Source: Artemisia argyi
Lineage: Eukaryota; Streptophyta; Magnoliopsida; Asterales; Asteraceae
Assembly: GCA_030686995.1 (NCBI GenBank)
Contig: CM060709.1
Span: forward strand, 123,162,373 to 123,226,372
Direction of reading: 5' to 3'
DNA: 64,000 bases
Shown: piece by piece, positions 10,747-20,762 of the stretch
How the letters are laid out: the number at the start of each line of letters is the position of its first letter
Position numbering within the stretch: position 1 is the first letter of the stretch
Program-made: the position numbers and the translations under genes
Notes under the pieces: generated by a model
Database searches by the model: none
Told to the model about the DNA's origin: nothing
What the model saw: only the letters and a program-made list of their open reading frames with translations

Positions 10747-11160
10747 ATTCGGGGATCGAATCAAGCTAGCAACTCAATGAACAAAAACAATAGCACAATA
10801 TGGGTTTTCACCCGTATCTCTGATTCTTTCTATTTTTTACCACCTAGTGTGGGGGAATGGCCAACCCCCGCTGTTTGAAAAAATGTATATATGTATAAAA
10901 GTTCAAAAAAAAAAAAAAAAAAAAAAAAAATGTGTATATATAGAAATAAAGTGAAATTTGGTGTTTCCACAGTTAGATTCGAATCTTGGCTTTTTACGTT
11001 CAAAGAGTCGGCATAATAGCTGGGACTTTGAATATTGAGGACAATATTCATTTCTGAGTGTGGGGGAAAATTCTAGCGAATTTTATCAAAATATCTTCTA
11101 ATACCCCCGTTTTTGGCCAAAATTTTCAAAATTTTTTCACTTTATTTTAAAAATTTTTGT
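10747..11160 (+). other. Gypsy-1 3' non-coding region before the stem-loop array
   Basis: There is no ORF. It holds two extra copies of the polypurine 11-mer AGTGTGGGGGA (10846-10856 and 11057-11067); the first is followed by CCAACCCCC, which can fold back on it. It also holds a run of about 29 A at 10902-10930 and a TATATA-rich stretch. Gypsy-2 has the same layout up to the Copia-3 insertion. Confidence 0.8.
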
Positions 11161-11600
11161 GGTAATCATTCCGCCAGGTCTAACCGACAAAGGGATTGGC
11201 TAATCCAGGAGCAAACGACTCTTGGTAAAGATAACTCAAATCCGTTGGCGGCTTGCAATTTGCCCAAAATTGTATGGTTCCTCAACTCCCCATATCCCAT
11301 AAAGCGAATGAGTTGGCCAGCCCGCAAAATTATGGCTTGTGATAAAGGCAGTGGAAAATCCATAATTGGTAATCAGCTCACCAAGATGTTGACTAGGTCC
11401 ATCAAGATGCTGGCTAGTCCAGGAGCAAACGGCTCTTGGTAAAGACTAAACAAATCCGTTGAAAGCTGGTGGTTTGCTCAAAATCACACGGCTATCAGGT
11501 GTGCCACAGTTCTTACACCTGGCTACTCCAGAAGTGATGGCTTTTGGAAAAGAGTTTAAAATCCATCAAATTTTCTAAAAAGGTTGCTAGGGACTAGCAA
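11161..11600 (+). repeat. Stem-loop module array (Gypsy-1 copy)
   Basis: Four diverged units built around GGCTAGTCC and a TTGGTAAAG loop occur here. Paired arms that I can read are AATTATGG (11328-11335) with CCATAATT (11360-11367), AACGG (11428-11432) with CCGTT (11456-11460), TGATGG (11535-11540) with CCATCA (11563-11568), and GTGGTTT-GCTC-AAAATCAC (11469-11487). A perfect terminal hairpin TTGCTAG-GGA-CTAGCAA lies at 11584-11600. Homologous arrays are at 32446-32900, 43005-43455 (minus) and 63238-63472. Confidence 0.8.
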
Positions 11601-11606
11601 TAGTTT

Positions 11607-11617
11607 AGTGTGGGGGA
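11607..11617 (+). promoter_or_regulatory. Gypsy-1 3' polypurine tract
   Basis: AGTGTGGGGGA, one base before the LTR, is the expected primer for plus-strand DNA synthesis. The same 11-mer recurs at 10846 and 11057. Confidence 0.85.
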
Positions 11618-11779
11618 TTGATGAGTGCTCAAACACTCATCGTTTTTTACGTATTTAAACTGCCAAAACATACAAAAACAATCAAAAAGATATCAAAATA
11701 CTTAAATTATCCCAGGGATTGTGTTTTATGTGTTTCAAATGCAAAATATGCAAAAACAAAGAAAAAACGTACAAAGTTT

Positions 11780-12120
11780 GCAATATTGGCAGTTTCAGTC
11801 CCTCAAGTTTCAAAACTTGTCAAATTTAGTCCCTATGCATTTATTTTGAAAGGAAAAGTCAACCCAAGGTTTTGAAAGTAAAAAAAAAAACATAAAAAAT
11901 TACACTTGGGTAATAAGTTTTCCAAAATTACAAGTTTGGTCCCTGAAAATCCAAAAATGGCAAAATAAGTCCCTGGGAAATTTTGAAATTTGGAAAATGG
12001 AAAAATGGTTTGTGAACTTTGGAATCATAACATATTTGGTCCTTGAAAGCAATTGGGAAAATTACACTTTTAGTCCCTTGGGTTTGGAAAAGTTGCAAAA
12101 TTGGTCCTTGATAACTTACA
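11780..12120 (+). repeat. Degenerate GTCCCTG repeat in LTR U3
   Basis: About eight imperfect units of 35-50 bp, each with a core like TTTGGTCCCTGAAAA, occur upstream of the TATA box. The equivalent regions of Gypsy-3 (42480-42800, 53810-54130) and the solo LTR (61580-62090) carry the same type of unit in reverse orientation. The position suggests an enhancer or promoter spacer; function is inferred. Confidence 0.7.
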
Positions 12121-12602
12121 ACCATCCGGACCCTTATTATATTTAAACCCAAAACCAAACCTCAAATCCATTCCACGATCCAGTCCAAAGCCTGATCCAC
12201 CCAGGCCCAAACACCAAGCCCGTTCCCTTTTTATTATATCTAGGGTCAAAGAGTCAACATGGGTCAAACACCCAGTCAACTCCATCCCCTTCCCTTTTTC
12301 CCCCGTTTTCCAGGTTTCATGTCCCCCCCCCCCCTCCTCACCTTTTTCCAACGAAGAGCCAACCCAATTAATACACCCTACCAACCTATCCCACCACAAT
12401 AAATTAGCCACAACAAGTCTCACCCGTCCCACTATAATTTGGCCGTTTCACATTTGGCGGGAAAAAGCAATCAAGGGTCAAGATTGATCAAAGCTTAAAT
12501 TAATGGATGGGATTTGGTCTATGGTCAAAGCAAAACCTAATGGGACTCTCAAATTGGGCCAGGAAGCCATGTGGGAAGAAGGAAGTCTTATTTTTAGGTC
12601 TT

Positions 12603-12610
12603 TATATATA
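12603..12610 (+). promoter_or_regulatory. LTR TATA box
   Basis: TATATATA lies about 1.0 kb into the LTR, downstream of the U3 repeats. It would start genomic RNA near 12635. Confidence 0.55.
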
Positions 12611-13320
12611 TTAAGCTCTTAGAATCATTGTAAAGTGTGTATTATTGTAATTTTTAGTTTTAGAAATGTTTTAATTATCTTTTGTAACTCAGTTTGAATG
12701 AATGAAAGCAATGTTCTAATTTTCCCTTCTATTTCACTTTTCCAAGTTTCATTTAAATTTAACAAGTGCAAATTTCAGTTTCTAATGTGTGTATGAGTTA
12801 TTCATAAGCTAATATAAACTCAGAAAAAAGGTTTTATAAGCTTTACAAGCTTGTGATAACATCAAAAACTCAGTTTTCAATATTTACTAAAAAATTAAGA
12901 AAAATTGAAAATAAATAAAAAATCACGGACAAGGGTTGAATAACCAAGGAGCACTGTGTATATGGGATGGCAGTGGGTTAGTGCTTATTGGTAAGCATTA
13001 GGATTGGTTCTTGTGGTTCTTGATCTCAGTTGTTGGCTTGGAAAAGCACATTGTGAGTTTTTGCTACCTATTCTACCTTTACTGTCTTCATTTGTTATAG
13101 TAGTGTTTCAAGTTGGTAATTTCTATTTAATTGTGCTTAGAATCACTTAGGGTTAGTTTATTAATCAGTCACTAAGGATAGAAGTTAGAACTGTTTAGGG
13201 AGTTGTGGTGTTTCTCAGTTGTTATTGATTGTTTGCATAGCTCACTCAAGGTATAAAAACTCAAAATCAAGTCTCTGTTTAGTGGTTTTCAACACAAAAA
13301 GTCAAATCACCTCTTGAATC

Positions 13321-13344
13321 ACCTTGACAGTTAACTGTCAAGGT
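13321..13344 (+). repeat. 24-bp perfect palindrome in transcribed LTR
   Basis: The core is CAGTTAACTG flanked by ACCTTGA and TCAAGGT. It is about 710 bp downstream of TATA and so within the RNA leader. Counterparts with other outer arms are at 40926-40947, 52254-52275 and 60354-60378. Confidence 0.85.
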
Positions 13345-15145
13345 AATTGGGTCTCAAAACTCACCATTTAGCTTAAAAGTTGTTCTTATACCTAAATTCA
13401 GTCATAATATAGCTTCTTACTTCAGTTTTAGTGTTTATGATCCATCCAAAGTTCAAGAAAGTCAAAATCTTAAGTTTCTTCAAAAAGTCAAAAGGTGCAA
13501 GTTCAGATTTTTGCCAAAATGGCTTGAATTAGATTGATTTTTGTGTTTGGACTTAAGACCTGAAACTTGTTGTGTGTGTACACTATAAGCTGAACATTTG
13601 ATCTTCACAATTGTTACATTTTTGTGATTTCTTTTATTGGACCAAACCACCCTTGGAAGAGACCTGCAGGGCAAGGTATCTGCCCTGTCTCAGCAGACCC
13701 CAGCTCACCACCCAACTTTGGTGGTCATTTGTGGTTACCCCAGTGGGTCCCACACCTCCAACTTTGCACCATTCAACCCCCCTCCTACCAGGGATTAAGG
13801 GTTGACCAGTTGCTTGACCTATAGACCAGCGGACCCCACTTAGTTTTGCATCCAAAGTTTGTCCCAGTCTGTCTCAGAACCAAATAAGCAAACAGCTTAT
13901 TGTGGTGTTTTAGCTTATTTAATTAGCTTATTTGTGTGTTATTTGTTTTAACTTGTTCATTGTACTTATTTGCATCTGTTTTCACCAAAGTGGACCCCAC
14001 ATTAGCTCATTTGAGTTTATTTCCACTCTTGGTCAAAGAAAGTCAACTGTCAAGGTTTTAAGCACTTGAAGTGCTTATTTCCTTGACCACAGTCAAACCC
14101 ACTTCACAAAAGTTCCTTATAAACTTATAACAAGCAGTTTTGAAAAAGAAAATCCCAAATAAGCCCAAATTAATAGAAGTGATAGCTTCTATTTAAGCCA
14201 ATTGGCTTATTCTTCAGCTTATTGATAAGCAATTCTCATTTTTATAATTTTCCTAGGCTTCTGGTGTGTAAAAATAATTTCTGTAATTTTTTCAGATTTT
14301 TCTTGCATCATTAGTATTTTCTTAATTTAAAATAGTTTTTAGTAATTATTAAATAGTTAATAATTAATTAGAAAATCAGAAAAATATAAATTAAATTCTA
14401 AAATTAGTTTTTAGTTATTTTTGATTTTTCCAAATTTTATTTTCATTTTTCTAGTGTATTTTAATAATTAATTAGAATTTAGGTTAATTTAAATAGTTAA
14501 AAAGTAATTAATAATTAGTTAATAATTAGTATTAATTAATTAAAAAGTCTTAAAAAAATATTTTCATTTCTAAAATTAATTTTATAGTATTTAAGATTTT
14601 TCTAAGTTTAATTTTTATTTTTCCAAGTTAATTTCATATTTATTTATAATTTAGGTTAATTTAGTTAATTAAAAGTAATTAGAAAATTAGTATTTAATTA
14701 ACAGTAATTATAAAATTAGTGTAAAAATTAATTTTAAATTTTCAAAAAATTTCTCTCATCATTAGGTTTGTAAAAAGTTAATTTTCATACCAGTAGCCTT
14801 CTCAGATCACTTCGTTCACTTTTATTCCTCGTACGTTTGTTCGCGTTTTCGGCAAACGTACAGTTTTTAAGTTTTAAGTGATTTCTTCTCAACCTCAATT
14901 CCCGTAATCATTCACATAGCTTTCCTAAGCTATTTCTGTTAATAATCTCCAAATAAATCTCACAACAAACCCTTTCTGTGAATAAACACCCGATCACAAA
15001 GCACGCAAAAGTTACAATTCACACCTCAACGGGATTTAACGACCCGGTGATACCTTATATTACCCGGAGCATTGATCTAGGCTATTTGACTTTGTTGACC
15101 ATTCCTTGGTCAATATAAGTTGGTGGTTTAGCATCAATCAATTTT

Positions 15146-15163
15146 TGGCGCCGCTGCCGGGGA
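15146..15163 (+). promoter_or_regulatory. Gypsy-2 primer binding site (Asp tRNA type)
   Basis: TGGCGCCGCTGCCGGGGA lies five bases after the LTR end. It matches the known Athila-type site complementary to the 3' end of tRNA-Asp. Gypsy-3 has the same site at 50264-50281. Confidence 0.85.
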
Positions 15164-15447
15164 GGTGTGCGCGTTTCTGCAGTGTCTTTCGAGATTAGTG
15201 TTATCTCACCTCACTCACTGTACAAATACCACCTCTTGTGTATATTTTCAAAATCAAAACACATAAAAAAGTCATTGACACTTTTCCTAAAGTGTTAGAA
15301 CACCAAAAAAAAATAAAAAAAAACAACAAAAACATATCGTAACGTTTTCTGATTCGGTTTTCTTTTAATGTGATTCTTAAGGAGAAACGATTTTAGATTA
15401 CGGGACGATAACAAAAATATTGTCCAAAAAGTTTTTATCCCTAGTGC
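15164..15447 (+). other. Gypsy-2 leader
   Basis: Untranslated region from the primer site to the gag ATG, short for an Athila element. No ORF is visible. It provides the intact reference for the Copia-1 insertion site (GTTATCTCACC near 15201). Confidence 0.75.
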
Positions 15448-18077
15448 ATGCGCACTCGTTCTTCAAGGTCCACTAGCCCATTACGTGAGCTTGTCCGGAA
15501 ACCTCGAAGATCTCGTAGACGTTCTGCACCAACAGTCGGATCTGAGATCCGAGCTGTTGCACCTTCAGCTGTCATCATGGCGGCTGAACCTACTATGAAT
15601 GAGCTTCTCCAAGCACCCGTCGAGGGTTACGGAGATGCTATCGTTGTTCCGGCAATCATGGCCGATAATTTTGAGCTTAAAACAGGGTTGATAAACCTGG
15701 CCACCTCACGTCAATTCTACGGTTTTGAGAGGGACGATCCTCAAGATCACATTCGATGGTTCAATAAAGTCACATCCACCATCAAACGTAAAAATGTCCC
15801 TGAAGAGGCAATCAAACTTCTTCTTTTCCCTTTTTCTATCGATGGGGCTGCCCGGGTTTGGCTTGATAAACAACCCCCTCGATCAATTGAAACGTGGGAA
15901 GATTTGAATAAAAAGTTCGTACATGAATTCTTTCCTCCTTCCAAAACCACAAGTCTTAAGAATGAGATCATGAAATTCACGCAGAAATTTGATGAATCCT
16001 TTAGTGAGGCATGAGATCGTTACAAGGAATTGCTCCGAAAATGTCCTCACCACGGTTTCTCCGATCTCATGCAAATTGATACTTTCTACAATGGTGTGAG
16101 CCAATCTGATCAAGACTCTCTAAATGCCTCCGCTGGAGGTAATTTCTTGAATCGTACCACAAAGGATGCTTTAGCAATCATTGAGAATAAATCTAAGGTC
16201 CGCATTCCACGAAGCAAACCGATTGTTTCCCAAGGGAATGTTGTTCCTTCTACCTCATCGCCCGTGGCTCAATCTAGCACCGATGCTAGACTTGACAAAC
16301 TCACGGAAGCTATCCATGCATTGGTTCTCACCCAAAACTCAGTTCTAACTCAAAGCCAGAAAATTTCTTCTCCTCATTCTTCTCCACAAGCTGAAGTCAA
16401 AAAGATAGAAGTTTGTGTCACTTGTGGTGGTCCACACTCATATTGCAATTGCACTTCCACCGAAGGCAATCCATTCGAAGTAAATGCAATAGCCGGCAAT
16501 TCCAACCAAGGAGGTAATCAATACCGTCCTCAAGTGGAACCAAATTACCGGGCTAGCAACCAGGGTGGACCACCCGGTTTTCCTACACCACAAAATCCAA
16601 ATAGGTTTAATCCTAACCCACCGAGGGGGCCTAATATGCAAAATCAAAATCATGCCCCTGTCAATCAGTACCCACCCCAAAGGGGTAATCAAGGGTATTC
16701 AGCTCCGAATTATCAAGAACCCCTCCCAAACGAGCTCAATAACTACATCAAGGTTAATGAGACCAAAATGAGGGCAATGCAAAATCAAATCTCAAATTTG
16801 AAGAATGATTTCCAATCATCAATAGCCAAACAGGGTCATGAGCTGAAGAGTGAGTTGATGGCAACAAACAACAAAATTGATCAATCTCAAAACAAGATTG
16901 AGAATATGTTTGCCAGTCTTATGAGTCATCTCACTCCACCCTCTACATCAGGAGGTCTCCCGGCTAATATAGTTGTCAACCCCAAGGGTGAACTCAAAGC
17001 TATTACTACACGCAGTGGTAAAGCTTATGAAGAGCCGCCACTTCCTCCTCCTCTTTATTCCGAGGAAGTGGAAATTGAGCCTGAGGCAACCACGGACAAG
17101 GTGCAATCTACTAGCCCACGAAGTACCGCACACGTCCACCCTCAGGTTGTACCAGAAATTGTACCAAAACCAGGAATTGTACCAAAATCGGGAGTTGTGT
17201 TTGAACCATCAACAACTCCTGGAGAGAACCCTAAATCCAAACCTTCACTACCATATCCATCTAGGTTACAAGACCAGAAGCTCCGTGAAAAAGAAAATCA
17301 TCAAATGGAAAAGTTTTTTCAAATCTTCCGAGATATTCATTTTGATATCAGTTTCGCGGATGCTCTCCTGTTGATGCCTAAATTCGCATCGACAATCAAA
17401 AATCTGTTGAACAATAAAGAGAAACTATTCGAAATGGCTCGAACTCCACTCAATGAAAACTGCTCTGCAGTTCTTCTGAAAAAGCTTCCCAAGAAGCTAG
17501 GAGATCCGGGAAAATTTCTCATTCCATGTGTTTTTCCCGGAATGGTTGAGTGCTTCGCCCTGGCTGATCTAGGTGCGAGCATCAACTTGATGCCTTATTC
17601 AATATGGAAAAAGCTCTCTCTTCCAGAACTCACAACCACCTGCATGACTCTCGAGCTGGCAGACCGCTCAACATCTCATCCCCTCGGCATTGCCGAGGAT
17701 GTATTTGTGAAGGTGGGAAACTACCACTTTCTGGCAGATTTTGTGGTTGTGGATTTCGATGCTGACCCGCGAGTTCCTCTCATTCTTGGGAGAGGATTCT
17801 TAAGGACGGGTCGTGCATTAATTGATGTGCACGAAGAGGAAATAACTCTTCGTGTTGGTAATGAAGCAGTAACGTTTAACCTCGATCAAACTTTGAGGTA
17901 CTCCTCTAATTATGACGCCGAAATGGTTAACCGAATTGATGTCATTGATGTTGCGTCTGAGGAGTACGCTCAAGAGGTTTTAGGTTTTGTCGATGATTCT
18001 CCGAGTGAAAACTTTACTCCATCTTCTCACCCCATTATTGCCAATTCTTCTCCTTCTCTCACTCCGTTTGAGGGAAG
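15448..18077 (+). pseudogene. Gypsy-2 gag-protease, one nonsense codon, cut by Copia-2
   Basis: The protein has the same domain order as in Gypsy-1: MRTRSS start, capsid region, CVTCGGPHSYCNC knuckle, P/N/Q-rich region, helical region and DLGASINLMPY protease. A TGA at 16012-16014 stands where Gypsy-1 has a Trp codon. After it the frame is open from 16015 to the Copia-2 insertion, so gag and protease are one frame here; the break between them in Gypsy-1 is therefore damage and not a programmed frameshift. The apparent final residues past 18077 are read from the Copia-2 LTR. Confidence 0.85.
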
Positions 18078-18556
18078 TGTTGGGAATTCTGTGAAGTAAG
18101 AATTCTGCTGCTGTTTCTGCTGAAAGGATCCTGCTGAAGAGTTGGTTTCTGCTGAAGCAGTGTATCTGCTGAAGACTAGTTTCAGCTTTATTAGTTTCTG
18201 CGGATATAGTATTTCCGTATTTTATGTAATGTAGTTTGGATATGCATGAGTTTATTTAGGAAGTGATAATGCATATCTTTTAGAAGTTTTAGAGTATACG
18301 TTTCTTGAGAAACGGTTTAGGGTTCCTTGAGTATAAAAGGAACACACGGCTTATGTATTGAATAACTTTTAGTGAATTCTTATTATAATTAAAAGATCCA
18401 TAGAGGATCAAGAGTTCTTAGTATCAAGCTTGTGTTTTGTTTCCGCTTTATAAATACAAGTTGCAGAGATTGTCTATTAGTGTGTTATTGATTACAGTGA
18501 CATTACTAACGATTCTAGAGTGCTCAAGAAGATCTATCAAGGTCTATAGCTCAACA
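18078..18556 (+). repeat. Copia-2 5' LTR (479 bp)
   Basis: Starts TGTTGGGAATT and ends CTCAACA. The first 100 bp hold several copies of TTCTGCTGAAG. TATAAAAG is at 18332-18339. It is four substitutions from the 3' LTR by eye. Confidence 0.93.
18332..18339 (+). promoter_or_regulatory. Copia-2 LTR TATA box
   Basis: TATAAAAG in the context CTTGAGTATAAAAGGAAC. The same box is in the 3' LTR near 33414. Confidence 0.7.
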
Positions 18557-18558
18557 AG

Positions 18559-18571
18559 TGGTATCAGAGCC
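18559..18571 (+). promoter_or_regulatory. Copia-2 primer binding site (initiator Met tRNA)
   Basis: TGGTATCAGAGCC, two bases after the LTR, is the standard plant copia site. Confidence 0.9.
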
Positions 18572-18619
18572 TCGAGAGAGTCTCTGCCATACTAAGAAAC
18601 ACAAATCTTACACCTTTAC

Positions 18620-18905
18620 TATTATGACCAAGAAACACGTTCGGGAGGTCGAGGTTGATCGAAATACATCATGATTTTAGAGAGAGAAAGTAGAGATAGA
18701 AAGGTGAAGAAAAAGGTGGTTTATTAAAATGACAAAGGTTTGGTTACACACACAATTTCCCACACCCCTCATGGAGAGTCATGAGGGGTATTTATAGGCT
18801 CATTACAACATTACTTTGCCTACTTGACAATAGTAATCCCTGTAGTATCTAATCTAGTCCATTTCACACGTGTGACGTTATCTTTATGAAAAAGCGAAGC
18901 TAACA
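18620..18905 (-). repeat. NA-1 3' LTR (286 bp)
   Basis: It is the left copy on the plus strand. The outer plus-strand end reads TATTATGACC where the other copy has TGTTATGACC, so the terminal CA has mutated. It has TATAAATACC on the minus strand. Three transitions separate it from the other LTR by eye. Confidence 0.92.
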
Positions 18906-19099
18906 ATCTCCTTCCAAGATATCGTCACACATGAATGGATACAATGAGACCTATAAACACATAAACATGTAAATTACAACAATAGTAAACTATGTTGGCG
19001 TTGTTGAAGCGCAGAGTCTCTGTAGTCTAGATACTGAGGCAGACTTGAAGTTCTCTCTTCCGACGATCTCGGCGTATGATCTTTGACACTGACGGCAAA

Positions 19100-20150
19100 G
19101 GTCTTTGTAGCTCTGAACTTCAACTGTAATGGTCTAGTTAGGTTATTACTCCCACCTAACTAGTGAGCCTTTATTCTTTTTCTTCTGCTCCCTCCTGAAC
19201 CGACAACTCTCTTCTCATCTCGCAGCGGATAAGGTAGATACTAATGAGTTTGCACCATGGTTGTCGTTCTGGGAGCATCATAGCATAACTCACATAGTAT
19301 TGCACAGAAGGTTGGTAATACGCTCCGATGTACGCAACATTAGTACTTCTTTGATTCCAGTGTAAGCACAATTCCCTTGAACAACCAACATACTAGAGAT
19401 GAAACACTACTTCTTTTGGCATGTTCTTCTCCCTCCTGATGGTTGCGATGTATCGAAATCATCATACTATTGTATGTACATGCCAAAATTACCCGTACTT
19501 TACACTTCTGATGCAATGTAGATAGACCATGAAAGCATAATTTGTGAGAATATGCTGATAGGATATGACTCTCTTTATTCTACAATCTCTTCTCTTCTCT
19601 TCAACCTTTAAGCGACCTCTTCAAATTCCAACCAGCTAGTAAATGACCACTGTATGGAGAGAACCCAATATATCCAATTTGAGAATGAAGTAAACATCTC
19701 ATAGATATGTGACTTAATCTTGTACGAAGGTGTGACTAAGAACCTATACTGAGCACTACAACGTAACTCCTTTAAGCATAGGTTGATCCATATACTCAAA
19801 CGCGTAAACAGTATACGAAATCTCCGCCTCTTGAACTATCCACAACTTCGTGTGACACTGAGTACTACAACGTAACTCCTTAAAGTGATAGCTATAACCC
19901 GTGAGTACTACAATGTAACTCCTTACATCGAGTATAACTAGATAATCCAAGTCTTAATCACTATCTCTACCAGTGTTTGCTCAAACAAGTATCTCCGAAA
20001 GTCATGCATCCATCCACCCCTAGACTTTGAGATAAATACGTACACATGCCCGTGAAATGAACTTGAAACCCAAATAAGCAATATCGTACAAAAACTCCGT
20101 AGTCACAAAAATCTGATACTAGCCGTTGTCATTTGAATGTGATTCTTGAT
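19100..20150 (-). other. NA-1 internal region, no recognisable protein
   Basis: Only short ORFs are present. The one structure I see is an 18-bp word, ACTACAACGTAACTCCTT, at 19755-19772 and 19864-19881, with a one-base variant at 19907-19924. Confidence 0.6.
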
Positions 20151-20519
20151 CAGGATCGTTTAAGCAAAACGTGGTGTGTTTTTGGTGAATCTTGAAATTC
20201 TATTTCGGGTGATTCGTAGTGATTTCGTATTTTCCCTCCAAAAATAAAATTGGAAAAATTGCTCGCCCATAATTTGGAAATCACTATGAAATGCAATTCT
20301 AAGGTTACCAGAAAAATTTGAGTTTTGAAAATTTTTACGCAAAATTTCACCGAAAAAATTTGAATTTTGGCCTAAAAGTTTGAATTTCGGGCCAAAATTT
20401 TCAACCTTGTACTAAAATTAAAATCTCGCGTAAAAATTGAACGTTTAGTCTCCTCTCAAAAATAAAATTTACGCAAAAATTGAACGTTTTGAATTTTTTT
20501 TTTTTTTTTTTTTTTTTGG

Positions 20520-20668
20520 CTAACTCGATAAGCCCCTAACTCGATAAGCCCCTAACTTGATAAGCCCCTAACTCGATAAGGCTCCTAACTCGATAACCCC
20601 TAACTCGATAAGCCCCTAACTCAATAACCCCTAACTCGATAAATTTTTCACCAAACTCGATAACATTT
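20520..20668 (-). repeat. AACTCGATAAGCCCCT tandem repeat in the NA-1 leader
   Basis: About nine head-to-tail copies with a 16-bp period at the left, looser to the right, next to a run of about 24 T. It corresponds in position to the AACTCGGCA array in Copia-1. Confidence 0.88.
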
Positions 20669-20748
20669 CGATGAACAGTACCCAGATTCATTTTTTCACC
20701 CAAAAACACGATTTTACACCCAAAAATACCACGATTCGCCCCCGGTTA

Positions 20749-20760
20749 GCTCTGATGCCA
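20749..20760 (-). promoter_or_regulatory. NA-1 primer binding site
   Basis: The minus strand reads TGGCATCAGAGC, one base from the usual initiator-Met site, two bases after the 5' LTR. Confidence 0.85.
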
Positions 20761-20762
20761 CT

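Larger units (their letters stand above)
5018..11618 (+). mobile_element. Gypsy-1: Athila-like Ty3/gypsy internal region, broken
   Basis: The order is leader, gag, protease, reverse transcriptase, RNase H, integrase, 3' non-coding with stem-loop array, polypurine tract, then an LTR at 11619. The gag start MRTRS, the DLGASIN protease motif and the integrase end are the style of plant Athila elements. It is about 97-98% like Gypsy-2 by eye. It carries at least two 1-nt frameshifts before reverse transcriptase, several nonsense codons and a 278-bp deletion in reverse transcriptase. Its primer site and 5' LTR should lie left of Copia-1. Confidence 0.85.
11619..15140 (+). repeat. Gypsy LTR shared by Gypsy-1 (3') and Gypsy-2 (5'), 3522 bp
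   Basis: The LTR begins TGATGAGTG right after the polypurine tract and ends ATCAATCA five bases before the Asp-type primer site. Its first 23 bp form a hairpin (GATGAGTG with CACTCATC, 11620-11641). U3 is about 1.0 kb with a degenerate repeat; TATA is at 12603; a transcribed part of about 2.5 kb follows. Within it are palindromes, TTGAC-rich stretches and an AT-rich block (14280-14760). The ORFs overlapping it (for example 12101-12487) are not conserved in the related solo LTR and I do not call them. Confidence 0.85.
15141..18077 (+). mobile_element. Gypsy-2, 5' part of internal region
   Basis: Primer site, leader, gag and protease are present. It is interrupted at 18077 by Copia-2 (target duplication GGAAG, 18073-18077) and resumes at 33644. 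It is highly similar to Gypsy-1 but differs in where it is broken. Confidence 0.9.

Noticed and set aside
12101..12487. ORFs of 76-128 codons on both strands in the gypsy LTR
   Set aside because: Low complexity, not kept in the related solo LTR, no recognisable domain; they come from C-rich LTR sequence.
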